Source of the DNA: Leifsonia sp. Root4
Lineage (GTDB): Bacteria; Actinomycetota; Actinomycetes; Actinomycetales; Microbacteriaceae
Length of the DNA: 64,000 bases
Assembly: GCF_001425085.1 (NCBI RefSeq)
Contig: NZ_LMDN01000003.1
Coordinates: 665,767-729,766, forward strand
Direction of reading: 5' to 3'
Part shown: in pieces, positions 27,166-36,946 of the stretch
Position numbering within the stretch: the first letter of the stretch is position 1
How the letters are laid out: each line of letters begins with the position of its first letter
Notes under the pieces: generated by a model
What the model saw: only the letters and a program-made list of their open reading frames with translations
What the model was told of the DNA's origin: nothing
Databases searched by the model: none
Program-made: the position numbers and the translations under genes

Positions 27166-29757
27166 ATGACTACCCCCGATCGCGTTCCAGACAAGCCCGT
27201 CCTCGAAGGGCTGGAAGCCAAGTGGGGCCCCGTCTGGGAGACCGCGGGCACGTACGGCTTCGACCGCGCCAACGCCACGCGCGAGAAGATCTACTCGATC
27301 GACACGCCGCCGCCGACCGCATCCGGCTCGCTGCACATCGGTCACGTCTTCTCCTACACGCACACCGACGTCGTCGCCCGGTTCCAGCGCATGCGCGGCA
27401 AGAGCGTCTTCTACCCGATGGGGTGGGACGACAACGGCCTGCCCACCGAGCGCCGCGTGCAGAACTACTACGGTGTGCGCTGCGACCCGACGCTCCCGTA
27501 CACGGCCGGCTTCGTCCCGCCGTTCGAAGGCGGAGACGGCAAGAGCACCAAGGCTGCCGACCAGCAGCCGATCAGCCGTCGCAACTTCATCGAACTCTGC
27601 GAACGCCTCACCGTTGAGGACGAGAAGCAGTTCGAAGAGCTCTGGCGCACCCTCGGCCTCTCGGTCGACTGGAAGCAGAGCTACCGCACCATCGGAGACG
27701 AGGCGCTCTTCACCTCGCAGCTCGCCTTCATCCGCAACGTCGAGCGCGGCGAGGCCTACCAGGCCATGGCCCCGACCCTCTGGGACGTCACCTTCCGCAC
27801 CGCCGTCGCCCAGGCCGAGCTCGAAGACCGCGAGCAGCCGGCCGCGTACCACCGGGTGAGCTTCCACAAGCCGGACGGCGGCACGATCGAGATTGAGACG
27901 ACTCGTCCAGAGCTCCTCGCCGCCTGCGTCGCCCTCGTCGCCCACCCGGATGACGAGCGCTACAAGCCCCTCTTCGGCAGCACCGTCACCACCCCCATCT
28001 TCGGCGTCGAGGTGCCCGTGCTCGCGCACCACCTGGCCCAGCCGGACAAGGGCTCGGGCATCGCCATGATCTGCACATTCGGTGACGTCACCGACGTGGT
28101 CTGGTGGCGCGAGCTCCAGCTTCCCAACCGCGCGATCATGGGCTTCGACGGCCGCATCATCAGCGAGGCGCCCGAGGCCATCACGAGCGAGGCCGGCCTC
28201 GCCGCGTTCGCCGAGATCGCCGGCAAGACGGTGTTCTCCGCGAAGCAGGCGATGGTCGATCTGCTGCAGGCCAGCGGTGAGATGATCGGCGAGCCGAAGA
28301 AGATCCAGCACCCGGTGAAGTTCTTCGAGAAGGGCGACAAGCCGCTCGAGATCGTCTCCACCCGGCAGTGGTACATCGGCAACGGTGCCAAGGACGAGGC
28401 GCTGCGTGAGCGCCTGATCACCCACGGCACCGAGCTCAACTGGAACCCAGAGTTCATGCGCGTTCGCTACGAGAACTGGGTCGGCGGCCTCACCGGAGAC
28501 TGGCTGATCTCGCGCCAGCGCTTCTTCGGAATCCCGATCCCCGTCTGGTACCCGCTGGATGCCGACGGCAACCCCGTCTTCGATCAGCCGATCATCGCCG
28601 GCCGCGAGATGCTGCCCGTCGACCCGTCCTCCGATACCGCGCCCGGCTTCGAGGAGGCACAGCGCGGCGTCGCCGGCGGCTTCATCGGCGAGCACGACGT
28701 CATGGACACCTGGGCGACCTCCTCGCTCACCCCGCAGCTCGCCGGCGGCTGGGAGCGCGATCCGGAGCTCTTCGACCTCGTCTTCCCGTACTCGCTCCGC
28801 CCGCAGGGCCAGGACATCATCCGCACCTGGCTGTTCTCCTCCGTGCTGCGCGCCGAGCTCGAGCACGGCGTCGCCCCGTGGAAGAACACGAGCATCTCCG
28901 GCTTCATCGTGGACCCGGACCGCAAGAAGATGTCCAAGTCCAAGGGAAACGTCGTCACTCCTGCCGACATACTGGAGCAGCACGGATCCGACGCCGTCCG
29001 CTACTGGGCGGCTTCCTCGCGCCTCGGAACCGACGCCGCCTTCGACCCGCAGAACCCGACCCAGATCAAGATCGGCCGTCGCCTGTCGATCAAGATCCTG
29101 AACGCGGCCAAGTTCATCCTGAGCTTCGAGCAGAGCGATGACGCCGCTGCGGCTGGACTCGCCGCCGTCACCGAGCCGCTCGACCTCAGCATGCTGGCCG
29201 CGCTGCACACCGTGATCGAGCAGGCAACCGCCGCGTTCGAGAACTACGACCACGCCCGCGCCCTCGAGGTGAGCGAGAGCTTCTTCTGGACGTTCTGCGA
29301 CGACTACCTCGAGCTGGTCAAGGAGCGTGCATACGCCGACGGCCCCACCCAGGCCTCGGCAACGACAGCGCTCCGTGTTGCGCTCTCCGCGCTGCTGCGC
29401 CTGTTCGCGCCGTTCGTGCCGTTCGCCACCGAGGAGGCCTGGTCCTGGTCGAACGATGACAGCGTGCACACGGCCGCATGGCCGGTGCCGACGGATCTGA
29501 CCGGAGCCGACCCGCGCGTGCTCGCCGCCGCCGGCCAGGCGCTCATCGGCATCCGCCGCGCCAAGACCGACGCCAAGGCATCGCAGAAGACTCTCGTTGC
29601 CTCGGCTGTTATCGTTGCTAATCCAGACCAGCTCGAACTGCTCAGGCAGGCAGCAGCTGATCTGAAGGCCGTAGGCCGTATTGAGGAGTTGAGTTTTGTC
29701 GAGGGCGCAGAGATTGCCGTCACCGACATTGTGTTCGCTCCGGTGAACGAGAGCTAG
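27166..29757 (+). CDS. valS: Valyl-tRNA synthetase
   Basis: 863 aa from the ATG at 27166, which has GGAG just upstream; a GTG at 27139 would precede that site. Class I motifs HIGH (57-60) and KMSKS (588-592), MGWDDNGLPTERRVQNYYGVRC, and a CP1 editing domain (IEIETTRPELLAACVALVAHP). The MGWDDNGLPTERR version and the lack of a long C-terminal coiled coil match the archaeal-like ValRS group found in some actinobacteria rather than the E. coli type. No T-box precedes it. Confidence 0.95.
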   Translation: MTTPDRVPDKPVLEGLEAKWGPVWETAGTYGFDRANATREKIYSIDTPPPTASGSLHIGHVFSYTHTDVVARFQRMRGKSVFYPMGWDDNGLPTERRVQNYYGVRCDPTLPYTAGFVPPFEGGDGKSTKAADQQPISRRNFIELCERLTVEDEKQFEELWRTLGLSVDWKQSYRTIGDEALFTSQLAFIRNVERGEAYQAMAPTLWDVTFRTAVAQAELEDREQPAAYHRVSFHKPDGGTIEIETTRPELLAACVALVAHPDDERYKPLFGSTVTTPIFGVEVPVLAHHLAQPDKGSGIAMICTFGDVTDVVWWRELQLPNRAIMGFDGRIISEAPEAITSEAGLAAFAEIAGKTVFSAKQAMVDLLQASGEMIGEPKKIQHPVKFFEKGDKPLEIVSTRQWYIGNGAKDEALRERLITHGTELNWNPEFMRVRYENWVGGLTGDWLISRQRFFGIPIPVWYPLDADGNPVFDQPIIAGREMLPVDPSSDTAPGFEEAQRGVAGGFIGEHDVMDTWATSSLTPQLAGGWERDPELFDLVFPYSLRPQGQDIIRTWLFSSVLRAELEHGVAPWKNTSISGFIVDPDRKKMSKSKGNVVTPADILEQHGSDAVRYWAASSRLGTDAAFDPQNPTQIKIGRRLSIKILNAAKFILSFEQSDDAAAAGLAAVTEPLDLSMLAALHTVIEQATAAFENYDHARALEVSESFFWTFCDDYLELVKERAYADGPTQASATTALRVALSALLRLFAPFVPFATEEAWSWSNDDSVHTAAWPVPTDLTGADPRVLAAAGQALIGIRRAKTDAKASQKTLVASAVIVANPDQLELLRQAAADLKAVGRIEELSFVEGAEIAVTDIVFAPVNES

Positions 29758-29767
29758 GAGAACCAGC

Positions 29768-30229
29768 ATGACTGTGCAGATTCGCCCCATTGCCGATGGT
29801 GACTTCTTCAATTGGATCGGCCTCTTCGAGGGCTACACCACCTTCTACAAGCGTGAATTCACCGACCAGCAGGCCCTCATCGTGTGGAGCTGGCTGAGCG
29901 ACAAGAACCACGAGACCTTCGGTTTCGTCGCGGAGCGCGACGGCGAGCTGATCGGCCTCGCGCACCTGCGCGAGTTCGCGCAGCCGCTTGAGGCCACCCG
30001 CGGGCTCTTCCTCGACGACCTCTTCGTCGCGGAGTCGGCCAGGGGCACCGGTGTCGGGACAGCGCTGCTCGAGACGGCCAGGGAGTATGCCAAGGAGCAC
30101 AAGCTCAGCGGCGTCAGCTGGATCACGGCCGCCGACAACGAGGTTGCACAGGTGCTCTACGACAAGGTCGCGAAGCGCACCGAGTGGATCACCTACGAGA
30201 TGGATGTCAACCAGGGAAGCGACGCCTGA
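29768..30229 (+). CDS. GNAT family N-acetyltransferase
   Basis: 153 aa with a full acetyltransferase domain: QIRPIADGDFFNWIGLFEGY opening, LFLDDLFVAESARGTGVGTALLETAREYAKEH (acetyl-CoA loop R-G-T-G-V-G at about 94-99), and a late Tyr in QVLYDKVAKRT. AGGAG precedes the ATG by 9 bases. It lies 10 bases after valS and is presumably co-transcribed. Confidence 0.92.
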   Translation: MTVQIRPIADGDFFNWIGLFEGYTTFYKREFTDQQALIVWSWLSDKNHETFGFVAERDGELIGLAHLREFAQPLEATRGLFLDDLFVAESARGTGVGTALLETAREYAKEHKLSGVSWITAADNEVAQVLYDKVAKRTEWITYEMDVNQGSDA

Positions 30230-30510
30230 TGCAGCTCGGCAAGCGTTGGGCATTCGGCGAGAGCGCCCCGAGCACTCTGCCCGAGGTCGTCCTCGTGGCG
30301 ATCGAGGCCGTCGAGAGCGATGCTCCGGATGCCGCGGTCGACCGTTCGAGCTGGCGCTGGACGCTGACCTGGCTCGAGGGCAAGCCCGTGCTCGAGCTCG
30401 ACGACGGCACGGTGATCCGCTACGACGCCGAGGCAGACAGCGCCACGATCACGCAGCGCATCCCGGCCAGCACGAGCGACTTCGCCGAGAGCGACGACGA
30501 CGACTGGTAA
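30229..30510 (+). CDS. Small acidic protein of unknown function
   Basis: 93 aa beginning at the ATG that shares its A with the previous TGA stop (TGATG), so coupled to the GNAT gene. Soluble, acidic, ending in SDDDDDW-like residues. The segment RSSWRWTLTWLEGKPVLELDDGTVIRYD recurs in relatives as far as I can judge. I do not recognise a domain. Confidence 0.7.
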   Translation: MQLGKRWAFGESAPSTLPEVVLVAIEAVESDAPDAAVDRSSWRWTLTWLEGKPVLELDDGTVIRYDAEADSATITQRIPASTSDFAESDDDDW

Positions 30511-30520
30511 CCGGCACGCT

Positions 30521-30572
30521 GGTTGAGCCTGTCGAAACCCAGCGGGAACCGGCGGTTGAGCCTGTCGAAACC
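30521..30572. repeat. Two more copies of GGTTGAGCCTGTCGAAACC
   Basis: Exact copies at 30521-30539 and 30554-30572, in the 67-base gap between two convergent genes. The first is flanked by GCT/AGC, which lengthens the imperfect stem, so it may also help stop transcription. Confidence 0.8.
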
Positions 30573-30577
30573 CCGGG

Positions 30578-31426
30578 TCACTTCACCGCGATGATCTCGC
30601 CGTGGGGCATGCCGAACCAGCCATCGGCGTCCTCGGCCCAGTAGCGCCAGCCGTCTGCCATCGCACGCAGATCGCTCAGGGACGCGGCCCCGGTCTCGAT
30701 CGCCTGCGCCGCGAAGCTCGACTCGAGCGCGCGTTCTGCCCAGCTGCTCCCCCACCAGTCGCGCTCGGCATCCGTGGCGAAGCACCACATCGACGCCGAG
30801 CTCGTCACGGAGGCGAAACCGGCGTGCCGCGCCCACGCCTTGAGCGAGCGGCCGGCGTCGGGGTCTCCGCCGTTGCCGCGGTGCACGGTGAGCAGCGTCT
30901 GCAGCCAGTTGTCGAGCGCCGGCAGCGCCGGATACCACGAGGTGGAGCCGTAGATGACGTCGCGCGCGGCGAACACTCCACCGGGCCTCAAGACGCGTCG
31001 GATCTCGCGCATCGCATCGATCGGGCGGGCGAGGTGCTGCATCACCTGGTGGGCGTGCACCACGTCGAAGCTGTTGTCGGCGAAGTCGAGGGCGTAGACG
31101 TCGCCGACGCTGAAACTCACCGTGTCGACGCCGCTGTCGTGGGCGAGCCCCGCCGCCTGCTCGACGACCTCCGCCGACGCGTCGATGCCGACGACCGTGC
31201 CCGGCGCGACGCGGCGGGCGATGTCAATGGAGATCGTGCCCGGACCGCTCCCGACGTCGAGAACGCGTTGGCCGGCGGCGAGGTGCGGCAGTAGATAGGC
31301 GGCGGAATTCAACACCGTGCGCCACGAGTGCGATCGCAGGACGCTCTCATGGTGCCCGTGAATGTAGCGCTCGCGCGGGGCGATCTCGCTGCGATCGGCG
31401 TCGGGATTCATGAATGCACTGCCCAT
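30578..31426 (-). CDS. Class I SAM-dependent methyltransferase
   Basis: 282 aa. Rossmann methyltransferase: motif I VLDVGSGPGTISIDIA (about 57-72), motif II GIDASAEVV, motif IV DVVHAHQVMQHLARP and RRVLRPGGVFAARD. The HHESVLRSHSWRTVLNSAAYLLPHL opening fits the UbiE/arsenite-type superfamily with small-molecule substrates. Substrate unknown. Its ATG follows a TAGGCT -10 by six bases, with no ribosome-binding site. Confidence 0.9.
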   Translation of the reverse strand: MGSAFMNPDADRSEIAPRERYIHGHHESVLRSHSWRTVLNSAAYLLPHLAAGQRVLDVGSGPGTISIDIARRVAPGTVVGIDASAEVVEQAAGLAHDSGVDTVSFSVGDVYALDFADNSFDVVHAHQVMQHLARPIDAMREIRRVLRPGGVFAARDVIYGSTSWYPALPALDNWLQTLLTVHRGNGGDPDAGRSLKAWARHAGFASVTSSASMWCFATDAERDWWGSSWAERALESSFAAQAIETGAASLSDLRAMADGWRYWAEDADGWFGMPHGEIIAVK

Positions 31427-31432
31427 GATGCG

Positions 31433-31438
31433 AGCCTA
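31433..31438 (-). promoter_or_regulatory. Candidate -10 for leaderless methyltransferase gene
   Basis: TAGGCT-N6-ATG on the minus strand, the same hexamer and spacing as at 62515-62520 (another methyltransferase) and 31845-31850 (sufT). Confidence 0.55.
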
Positions 31439-31448
31439 CTGCGACGAC

Positions 31449-31482
31449 GAACGGCCCGCCTCCTTCGGGAGACGGGCCGTTC
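31449..31482 (-). terminator. Terminator of the suf operon
   Basis: Stem GAACGGCCCG-C-CTCC with its complement (31449-31463 / 31468-31482, one mismatch) and a TTCG loop, 27 bases beyond the sufT stop on the minus strand. Confidence 0.8.
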
Positions 31483-31508
31483 TGTGTTCGATCAGGCGTG
31501 TGGGCCGA

Positions 31509-31838
31509 TCACATCGCGAAGCCGAGTGCGCGCATCATGTCGCGGCCGTCATCGGTGATCTTCTCCGGACCCCACGGCGGCATCCACACCCAGTTGATGC
31601 GGAACTGCTCGACAACACCGTCCAGTGCCTCTGCTGTCTGCTCCTCGAGCACATCGGTGAGCGGGCAGCCGGCGCTGGTCAGCGTCATGTGGATAACGAG
31701 GGCGTCGTTCTCGTCATCCCAGCCGAGGTCGTAGATGAGCCCGAGGTCGACAATGTTGATGCCGAGCTCCGGGTCCATCACGTCCTTGAGCGCCTCTTCG
31801 ATCTCGTCGTAACGAGCCGGCGCGAGTGTGCTGGTCAT
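31509..31838 (-). CDS. sufT: Metal-sulfur cluster assembly factor SufT (DUF59/MIP18 family)
   Basis: 109 aa. DUF59 domain with DPELGINIVDLGLIYD and the reactive Cys in TLTSAGCPLTDVLEEQ (about residue 60). Helps mature Fe-S proteins as the last gene of actinobacterial suf operons. It starts four bases after the sufC stop; a TAGGCT -10 six bases before its ATG could also give a separate leaderless mRNA. Confidence 0.93.
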   Translation of the reverse strand: MTSTLAPARYDEIEEALKDVMDPELGINIVDLGLIYDLGWDDENDALVIHMTLTSAGCPLTDVLEEQTAEALDGVVEQFRINWVWMPPWGPEKITDDGRDMMRALGFAM

Positions 31839-31842
31839 AGAA

Positions 31843-32607
31843 CTAGCCTACGTTCGTGCCGGTGAGAAAGCGATCGTAACCCTCGTCTTCAAGGCGATCT
31901 GCAAGCTCACGGCCACCCTGCTCCGCGATGCGGCCGTTGACGAAGACGTGCACGAAGTCGGGCTCGATGTAGCGGAGGATGCGGGTGTAGTGCGTGATCA
32001 GCAGGATGCCGAGGCCCGTGTTCGCCTTGGCGCGGTTCACGCCCTCCGAGACGATCTTCAGCGCGTCGACGTCGAGGCCGGAGTCGGTCTCGTCGAGAAC
32101 GGCGAACTTCGGCTTGAGCAGCTCGAGCTGGAGGATCTCGTTGCGCTTCTTCTCGCCACCGGAGAAGCCCTCGTTCACGTTGCGCTCTGCGAAGGAGGAG
32201 TCCATGCGGAGGGCGTCCATGGCGGTGCGGACGTCCTTGATCCAGTGACGGATGCTGGGAGCCTCACCCTCGATGGCGGTCTTCGCCGTGCGGAGGAAGT
32301 TGGTGTTGCTCACACCGGGCAGCTCGACCGGGTACTGCATCGCCAGGAAGAGGCCGGCACGGGCGCGCTCGTCGACGCTCATGTCGAGTACCTCGACGCC
32401 GTCGAGGAGGATGGATCCACCCTCGACGTGGTACTTGGGGTGGCCGGCGATCGTGTACGCCAGGGTCGACTTGCCGGAGCCGTTCGGCCCCATGACGGCG
32501 TGGATCTCGCCCTCGTTGATGGTCAGGTCGACGCCGCGCAGGATCTGCTTGGTGCCCTGGTCGGTCTCAACGTTGACGTGCAGGTCCTTGATTTCAAGAA
32601 CAGACAT
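31843..32607 (-). CDS. sufC: Fe-S cluster assembly ATPase SufC
   Basis: 254 aa cytosolic ABC-type ATPase that powers the SufBCD scaffold. Walker [12 protein letters not shown] (about 35-45), signature FSGGEKKRNEI, Walker B FAVLDETDSGLD, and the family-specific VLEIKDLHVNVE start. ATG at 32607 chosen over an in-frame TTG at 32616. No signal or membrane segment. Confidence 0.96.
   Translation of the reverse strand: MSVLEIKDLHVNVETDQGTKQILRGVDLTINEGEIHAVMGPNGSGKSTLAYTIAGHPKYHVEGGSILLDGVEVLDMSVDERARAGLFLAMQYPVELPGVSNTNFLRTAKTAIEGEAPSIRHWIKDVRTAMDALRMDSSFAERNVNEGFSGGEKKRNEILQLELLKPKFAVLDETDSGLDVDALKIVSEGVNRAKANTGLGILLITHYTRILRYIEPDFVHVFVNGRIAEQGGRELADRLEDEGYDRFLTGTNVG
31845..31850 (-). promoter_or_regulatory. 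Candidate internal -10 before sufT
   Basis: TAGGCT formed by the last two sense codons and stop of sufC, six bases from the sufT ATG. Confidence 0.4.
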
Positions 32608-32671
32608 AGTGTTCAATCTCTTTCGTTTTCGGCGCGCCAGCGCCGGTCAAGTGGGTGCGGTGCCTGAAAGG

Positions 32672-32998
32672 TCAGACGGCCAGCGTGACGGCCGTGTCGA
32701 TGTAGATGTCGCCGTCGACCAGTTCAACCTGGTAGACGGGGACCGGCTCGTAGGCCGGGAGGGTGATCGGCTTGCCCGTGCGCAGCGAGAACTGCGAGCC
32801 GTGTGCCCAGCACTCCAGCGTGTCATCCTCGACGAAGCCCTCCGAGAGGGAGATGTCGCCGTGGGTGCAGGTGTCGCCGATGGCGAACACCTCCCCGGCG
32901 GCATCCTTCACGAGTGCGATGGAGACGCCATCGATGTCGACCTTGACGGCCTGGTTCGTTTCGAGCTCGTCGAGCGCGCAGATCCTGCTCGCGACCAT
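32672..32998 (-). CDS. Rieske [2Fe-2S] ferredoxin-like protein of the suf cluster
   Basis: 108 aa single Rieske domain. Ligands are C-T-H (GDTCTHGDISL) and C-W-A-H (DTLECWAHGSQF), the two CxH / CxxH pairs holding a 2Fe-2S centre. Proteins of this kind are annotated as non-heme iron oxygenase ferredoxin subunits, but none of the oxygenase genes are here; its position between sufD and sufC suggests an electron donor or cluster sensor in Suf assembly (inference). Its first base overlaps the last base of the sufD stop region. Confidence 0.92.
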   Translation of the reverse strand: MVASRICALDELETNQAVKVDIDGVSIALVKDAAGEVFAIGDTCTHGDISLSEGFVEDDTLECWAHGSQFSLRTGKPITLPAYEPVPVYQVELVDGDIYIDTAVTLAV

Positions 32999-34224
32999 CA
33001 GAGCACCGGTCCCGTGAGCTCGGCCTCGAGGACGGCCTGCAGGCGTTCCTCGAGCGGGGCGGACCCGATCTGCTGGATGATCTCGCTGAGGAATCCGCGG
33101 ACGACGAGGCGGCGGGCCTCCTCCTCCGGAATGCCGCGCGACTGCAGGTAGAAGAGCTGCTCGTCGTCGAATCGACCGGTTGCGCTGGCGTGGCCGGCGC
33201 CGGCGATGTCGCCGGTCTCGATCTCGAGGTTCGGGATCGAGTCTGCACGCGTTCCCTCGCTGAGGACGAGGTTGCGGTTCTGCTCGTAGCTGTCGGTGCC
33301 GGTGGCCTTCGGGCCGATGAGCACGTCGCCGATCCAGACGGTGCGGGCACCCTCGCCCTGCAGTGCGCCCTTGTAGTTGACGCGCGAGCGCGAGTGCGGC
33401 GCATCGTGGTGCACGTACACCTGCTGCTCGAGGTGCTGGCCGGCATCGGCGAAGTACAGGCCGAAGGCCTCGACATCGGAGCCGGACTCTGCAAGGTGGG
33501 TCGTCGGGTTCACCCGCACGACCTCACCGCCGAGGGAGACGACGATGTGCTTGAGCTTGGCGTCACGGCCGACACGCGAGAAGTGGTTGGCCAGGTGCAC
33601 GGCACCGTCGTTCCACTGCTGCACGCTGATGACGCTGAGGTTGGCCGATTCGCCGACGAGGATCTCGACGTTCTCGGTGATGCGAGCGTCGCCGGCGTTC
33701 TCGAGCACGATGCGCGCGTTGCTGAACGGCGCGGCCTCGATCACGATGTGGGCGGCGCGGGCGGCTGCCCCGAGCGTGCTGCGGGTGAGCGTGAGCTCCT
33801 TCGCATCCTCGCCGGTCACCGAGATGAGCAGTGCCTTCTCGAAGTTGGTCCACGCGTTGGCGGATGCCCGCTCCTCCGGCTTGCCGGCGGAACCGATGCG
33901 GGCGTCGTCGCGGTCGATCCAGCTGACGGTGACGCCTGCGGCCTCGGCCGCGCTGAACTCGAACGGCGAACCGTCGAGCTCGCCGTCGAGCAGATCGGCG
34001 AACTTGGCAACCGGGGAGAGCTTCCACACGGCCTCACGGCCGGTGATGACCGGGAAGTCACTGTGCTCGAAGGAGGCGAAACGCGCCGAGCGGGTCTGCA
34101 CGGGGGCGAGCCCCCAGCCTCCGTCGCTGTGCTTCTTCAGGCCGTGCTGGCCGGGTTCGACGAGGCTCGCGGTCGGCGTCTCGGAAGTGGGCATGGTTGT
34201 ACTGGGTGTCGAGGCGGCGGTCAT
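32998..34224 (-). CDS. sufD: Fe-S cluster assembly protein SufD
   Basis: 408 aa scaffold subunit that pairs with SufB and SufC. Right-handed beta-helix core and the C-terminal [30 protein letters not shown], paralogous to the SufB end, are visible. A Thr/Ser-rich N-terminus of ~25 residues is variable. Starts directly after the sufB stop (TAA-ATG, no gap). Confidence 0.95.
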   Translation of the reverse strand: [408 protein letters not shown]

Positions 34225-35643
<1,419 letters not shown>

Positions 35644-35927
35644 TCTCTACCTCATTCTCCTGCCCGCTATAACCGGATATCAGTCCGGCTCATTCCCGTG
35701 CCGAGCGCGAATGCGTCTGGCATCGATGAACGATTGTGCGGGTGGCTGCATTGCGTACCTAAGATGTTCAAGGACCAACTATCGGAGCGCGCGGCTCTGC
35801 GTCGTGTGACGCATCGGCGCGTGACAGCGGTTCTCAAATCAATTTGATTCTACAGCCACAAGGCTGGGGATCGGCGTGCGTGACGCTCAGCTTCACGCAA
35901 AGCATCAATCATGAAGGCGAATACACG
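35644..35927. other. Divergent region between sufB and ctaA
   Basis: 284 bases with no annotated gene. It contains a CCGGA-N6-TCCGG inverted repeat (35673-35688), a -10-like TAGAAT for the minus strand (35847-35852), an AT-rich palindrome (35834-35847) and, at 35911-35931, a seven-codon frame MKANTR-stop whose TGA overlaps the GTG of ctaA. Confidence 0.55.
35834..35847. promoter_or_regulatory. Candidate operator TCAAATCAATTTGA
   Basis: Perfect 6-bp inverted repeat with a CA spacer, strikingly AT-rich. It lies just downstream of a minus-strand TAGAAT, so it would cover the transcription start of a ~200-nt sufB leader, and it is ~80 bases before ctaA. The binding protein is unknown; it resembles neither IdeR nor classic Fur boxes. 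Confidence 0.5.
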
Positions 35928-36866
35928 GTGAAGCGCATCTACAACTGGCTGCCAACTCAGGTCGACGGGCGCGTGCGGCTCTTCGCATGGCTCTCATTCA
36001 TCACGGAGCTGGTGATCATCGTCACCGGCGGCGCCGTGCGCCTGACCGGCTCCGGGCTCGGCTGCCCCACCTGGCCGCTGTGCACTCCGGAATCGTTGGT
36101 TCCGACACCGGAGATGGGAATCCACGGTGTGATCGAGTTCGGCAACCGCATGATGTCCGGCGTCGTCGGCATCATCGCCGTGATCATGGTGCTCCTCGTG
36201 CTGCGCATGCGCAAGGAGCGCCGTGAGCTCTGGGTGCTCTCCCTCGTGCTGCTCATCGGCGTCGTTGCCCAGGCCATCGTCGGCGGCATCACCGTCCTCA
36301 CGGGTCTCCACCCCTTCATCGTCGGCTTCCACTACACGGCATCGCTCGTCATGTGCTGCGTGGCCGCCGCGTTGATCGTCCGCGCATACGCGGTGCCGGG
36401 CCCCCGCGAATACGCCGTTCCGCGCTGGTTCATGATCACGGCGCACGTCACGACGTTCTTCGTCGCACTGACGATCGCCATGGGTGTGCTGACGACGGCA
36501 TCCGGCCCGCACTCCGGCGACCTCGACGCCGCCCGCACCGGTTTCAACGCCGAGTTGTTCGAGCACCTGCACGCGTGGCCCGCGTACGCCACCTTCGCGC
36601 TGACGTTGTTCCTGGCGATCGCGTCGATCAACTTCCGCGGCACCGCTGTGCACCGCTGGACCCTTTACCTGCTGGCGGTGGAGGTGCTGCAGATCGCCGT
36701 CGGCCTGATCCAGGCGAACACCGGGCTGCCGGAGGCGCTCGTTGCAGCGCACATGCTGCTCGCCGCCCTGCTCGCCTCGGCGATGACCGCGGTCGTGCTC
36801 AGCCTCAAGAAGCCGGTCGCCGTCGCGGTTCCGGTCACGGAGAGCTCCCCGGTCGCCGTCGCCTAA
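35928..36866 (+). CDS. ctaA: Heme A synthase (COX15/CtaA)
   Basis: 312 aa, eight transmembrane helices. Oxidises the C8 methyl of heme O to heme A for aa3 cytochrome oxidase. GAVRLTGSGLGCPTWPLC (with the loop Cys pair) is diagnostic; histidines in HGVIEFGNRM, LHPFIVGFHYTASL, EHLHAWPAYA and AAHMLLAALL ligate hemes. Start GTG at 35928 with GAAGG upstream; longer frames to 35844 would cross the putative operator. The Ala/Val/Ser-rich tail is non-conserved. Confidence 0.93.
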   Translation: MKRIYNWLPTQVDGRVRLFAWLSFITELVIIVTGGAVRLTGSGLGCPTWPLCTPESLVPTPEMGIHGVIEFGNRMMSGVVGIIAVIMVLLVLRMRKERRELWVLSLVLLIGVVAQAIVGGITVLTGLHPFIVGFHYTASLVMCCVAAALIVRAYAVPGPREYAVPRWFMITAHVTTFFVALTIAMGVLTTASGPHSGDLDAARTGFNAELFEHLHAWPAYATFALTLFLAIASINFRGTAVHRWTLYLLAVEVLQIAVGLIQANTGLPEALVAAHMLLAALLASAMTAVVLSLKKPVAVAVPVTESSPVAVA

Positions 36867-36885
36867 CGGACAGATCGAATCAGTG

Positions 36886-36922
36886 GAAACGGCCCCCTTC
36901 CGACGCGGAAGGGGGCCGTTTC
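36886..36922. terminator. Bidirectional terminator between ctaA and the P-loop gene
   Basis: Perfect 16-bp stem GAAACGGCCCCCTTCC / complement (36886-36901 with 36907-36922), loop GACGC, ending with TTTC. Confidence 0.85.
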
Positions 36923-36946
36923 GTCGAGCGCGGAGCGCTCGAGCGC

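Noticed and set aside
27103-29811. A 902-codon open frame antisense to valS
   Set aside because: Same kind of GC-driven shadow; the valS frame contains HIGH, KMSKS and editing motifs.
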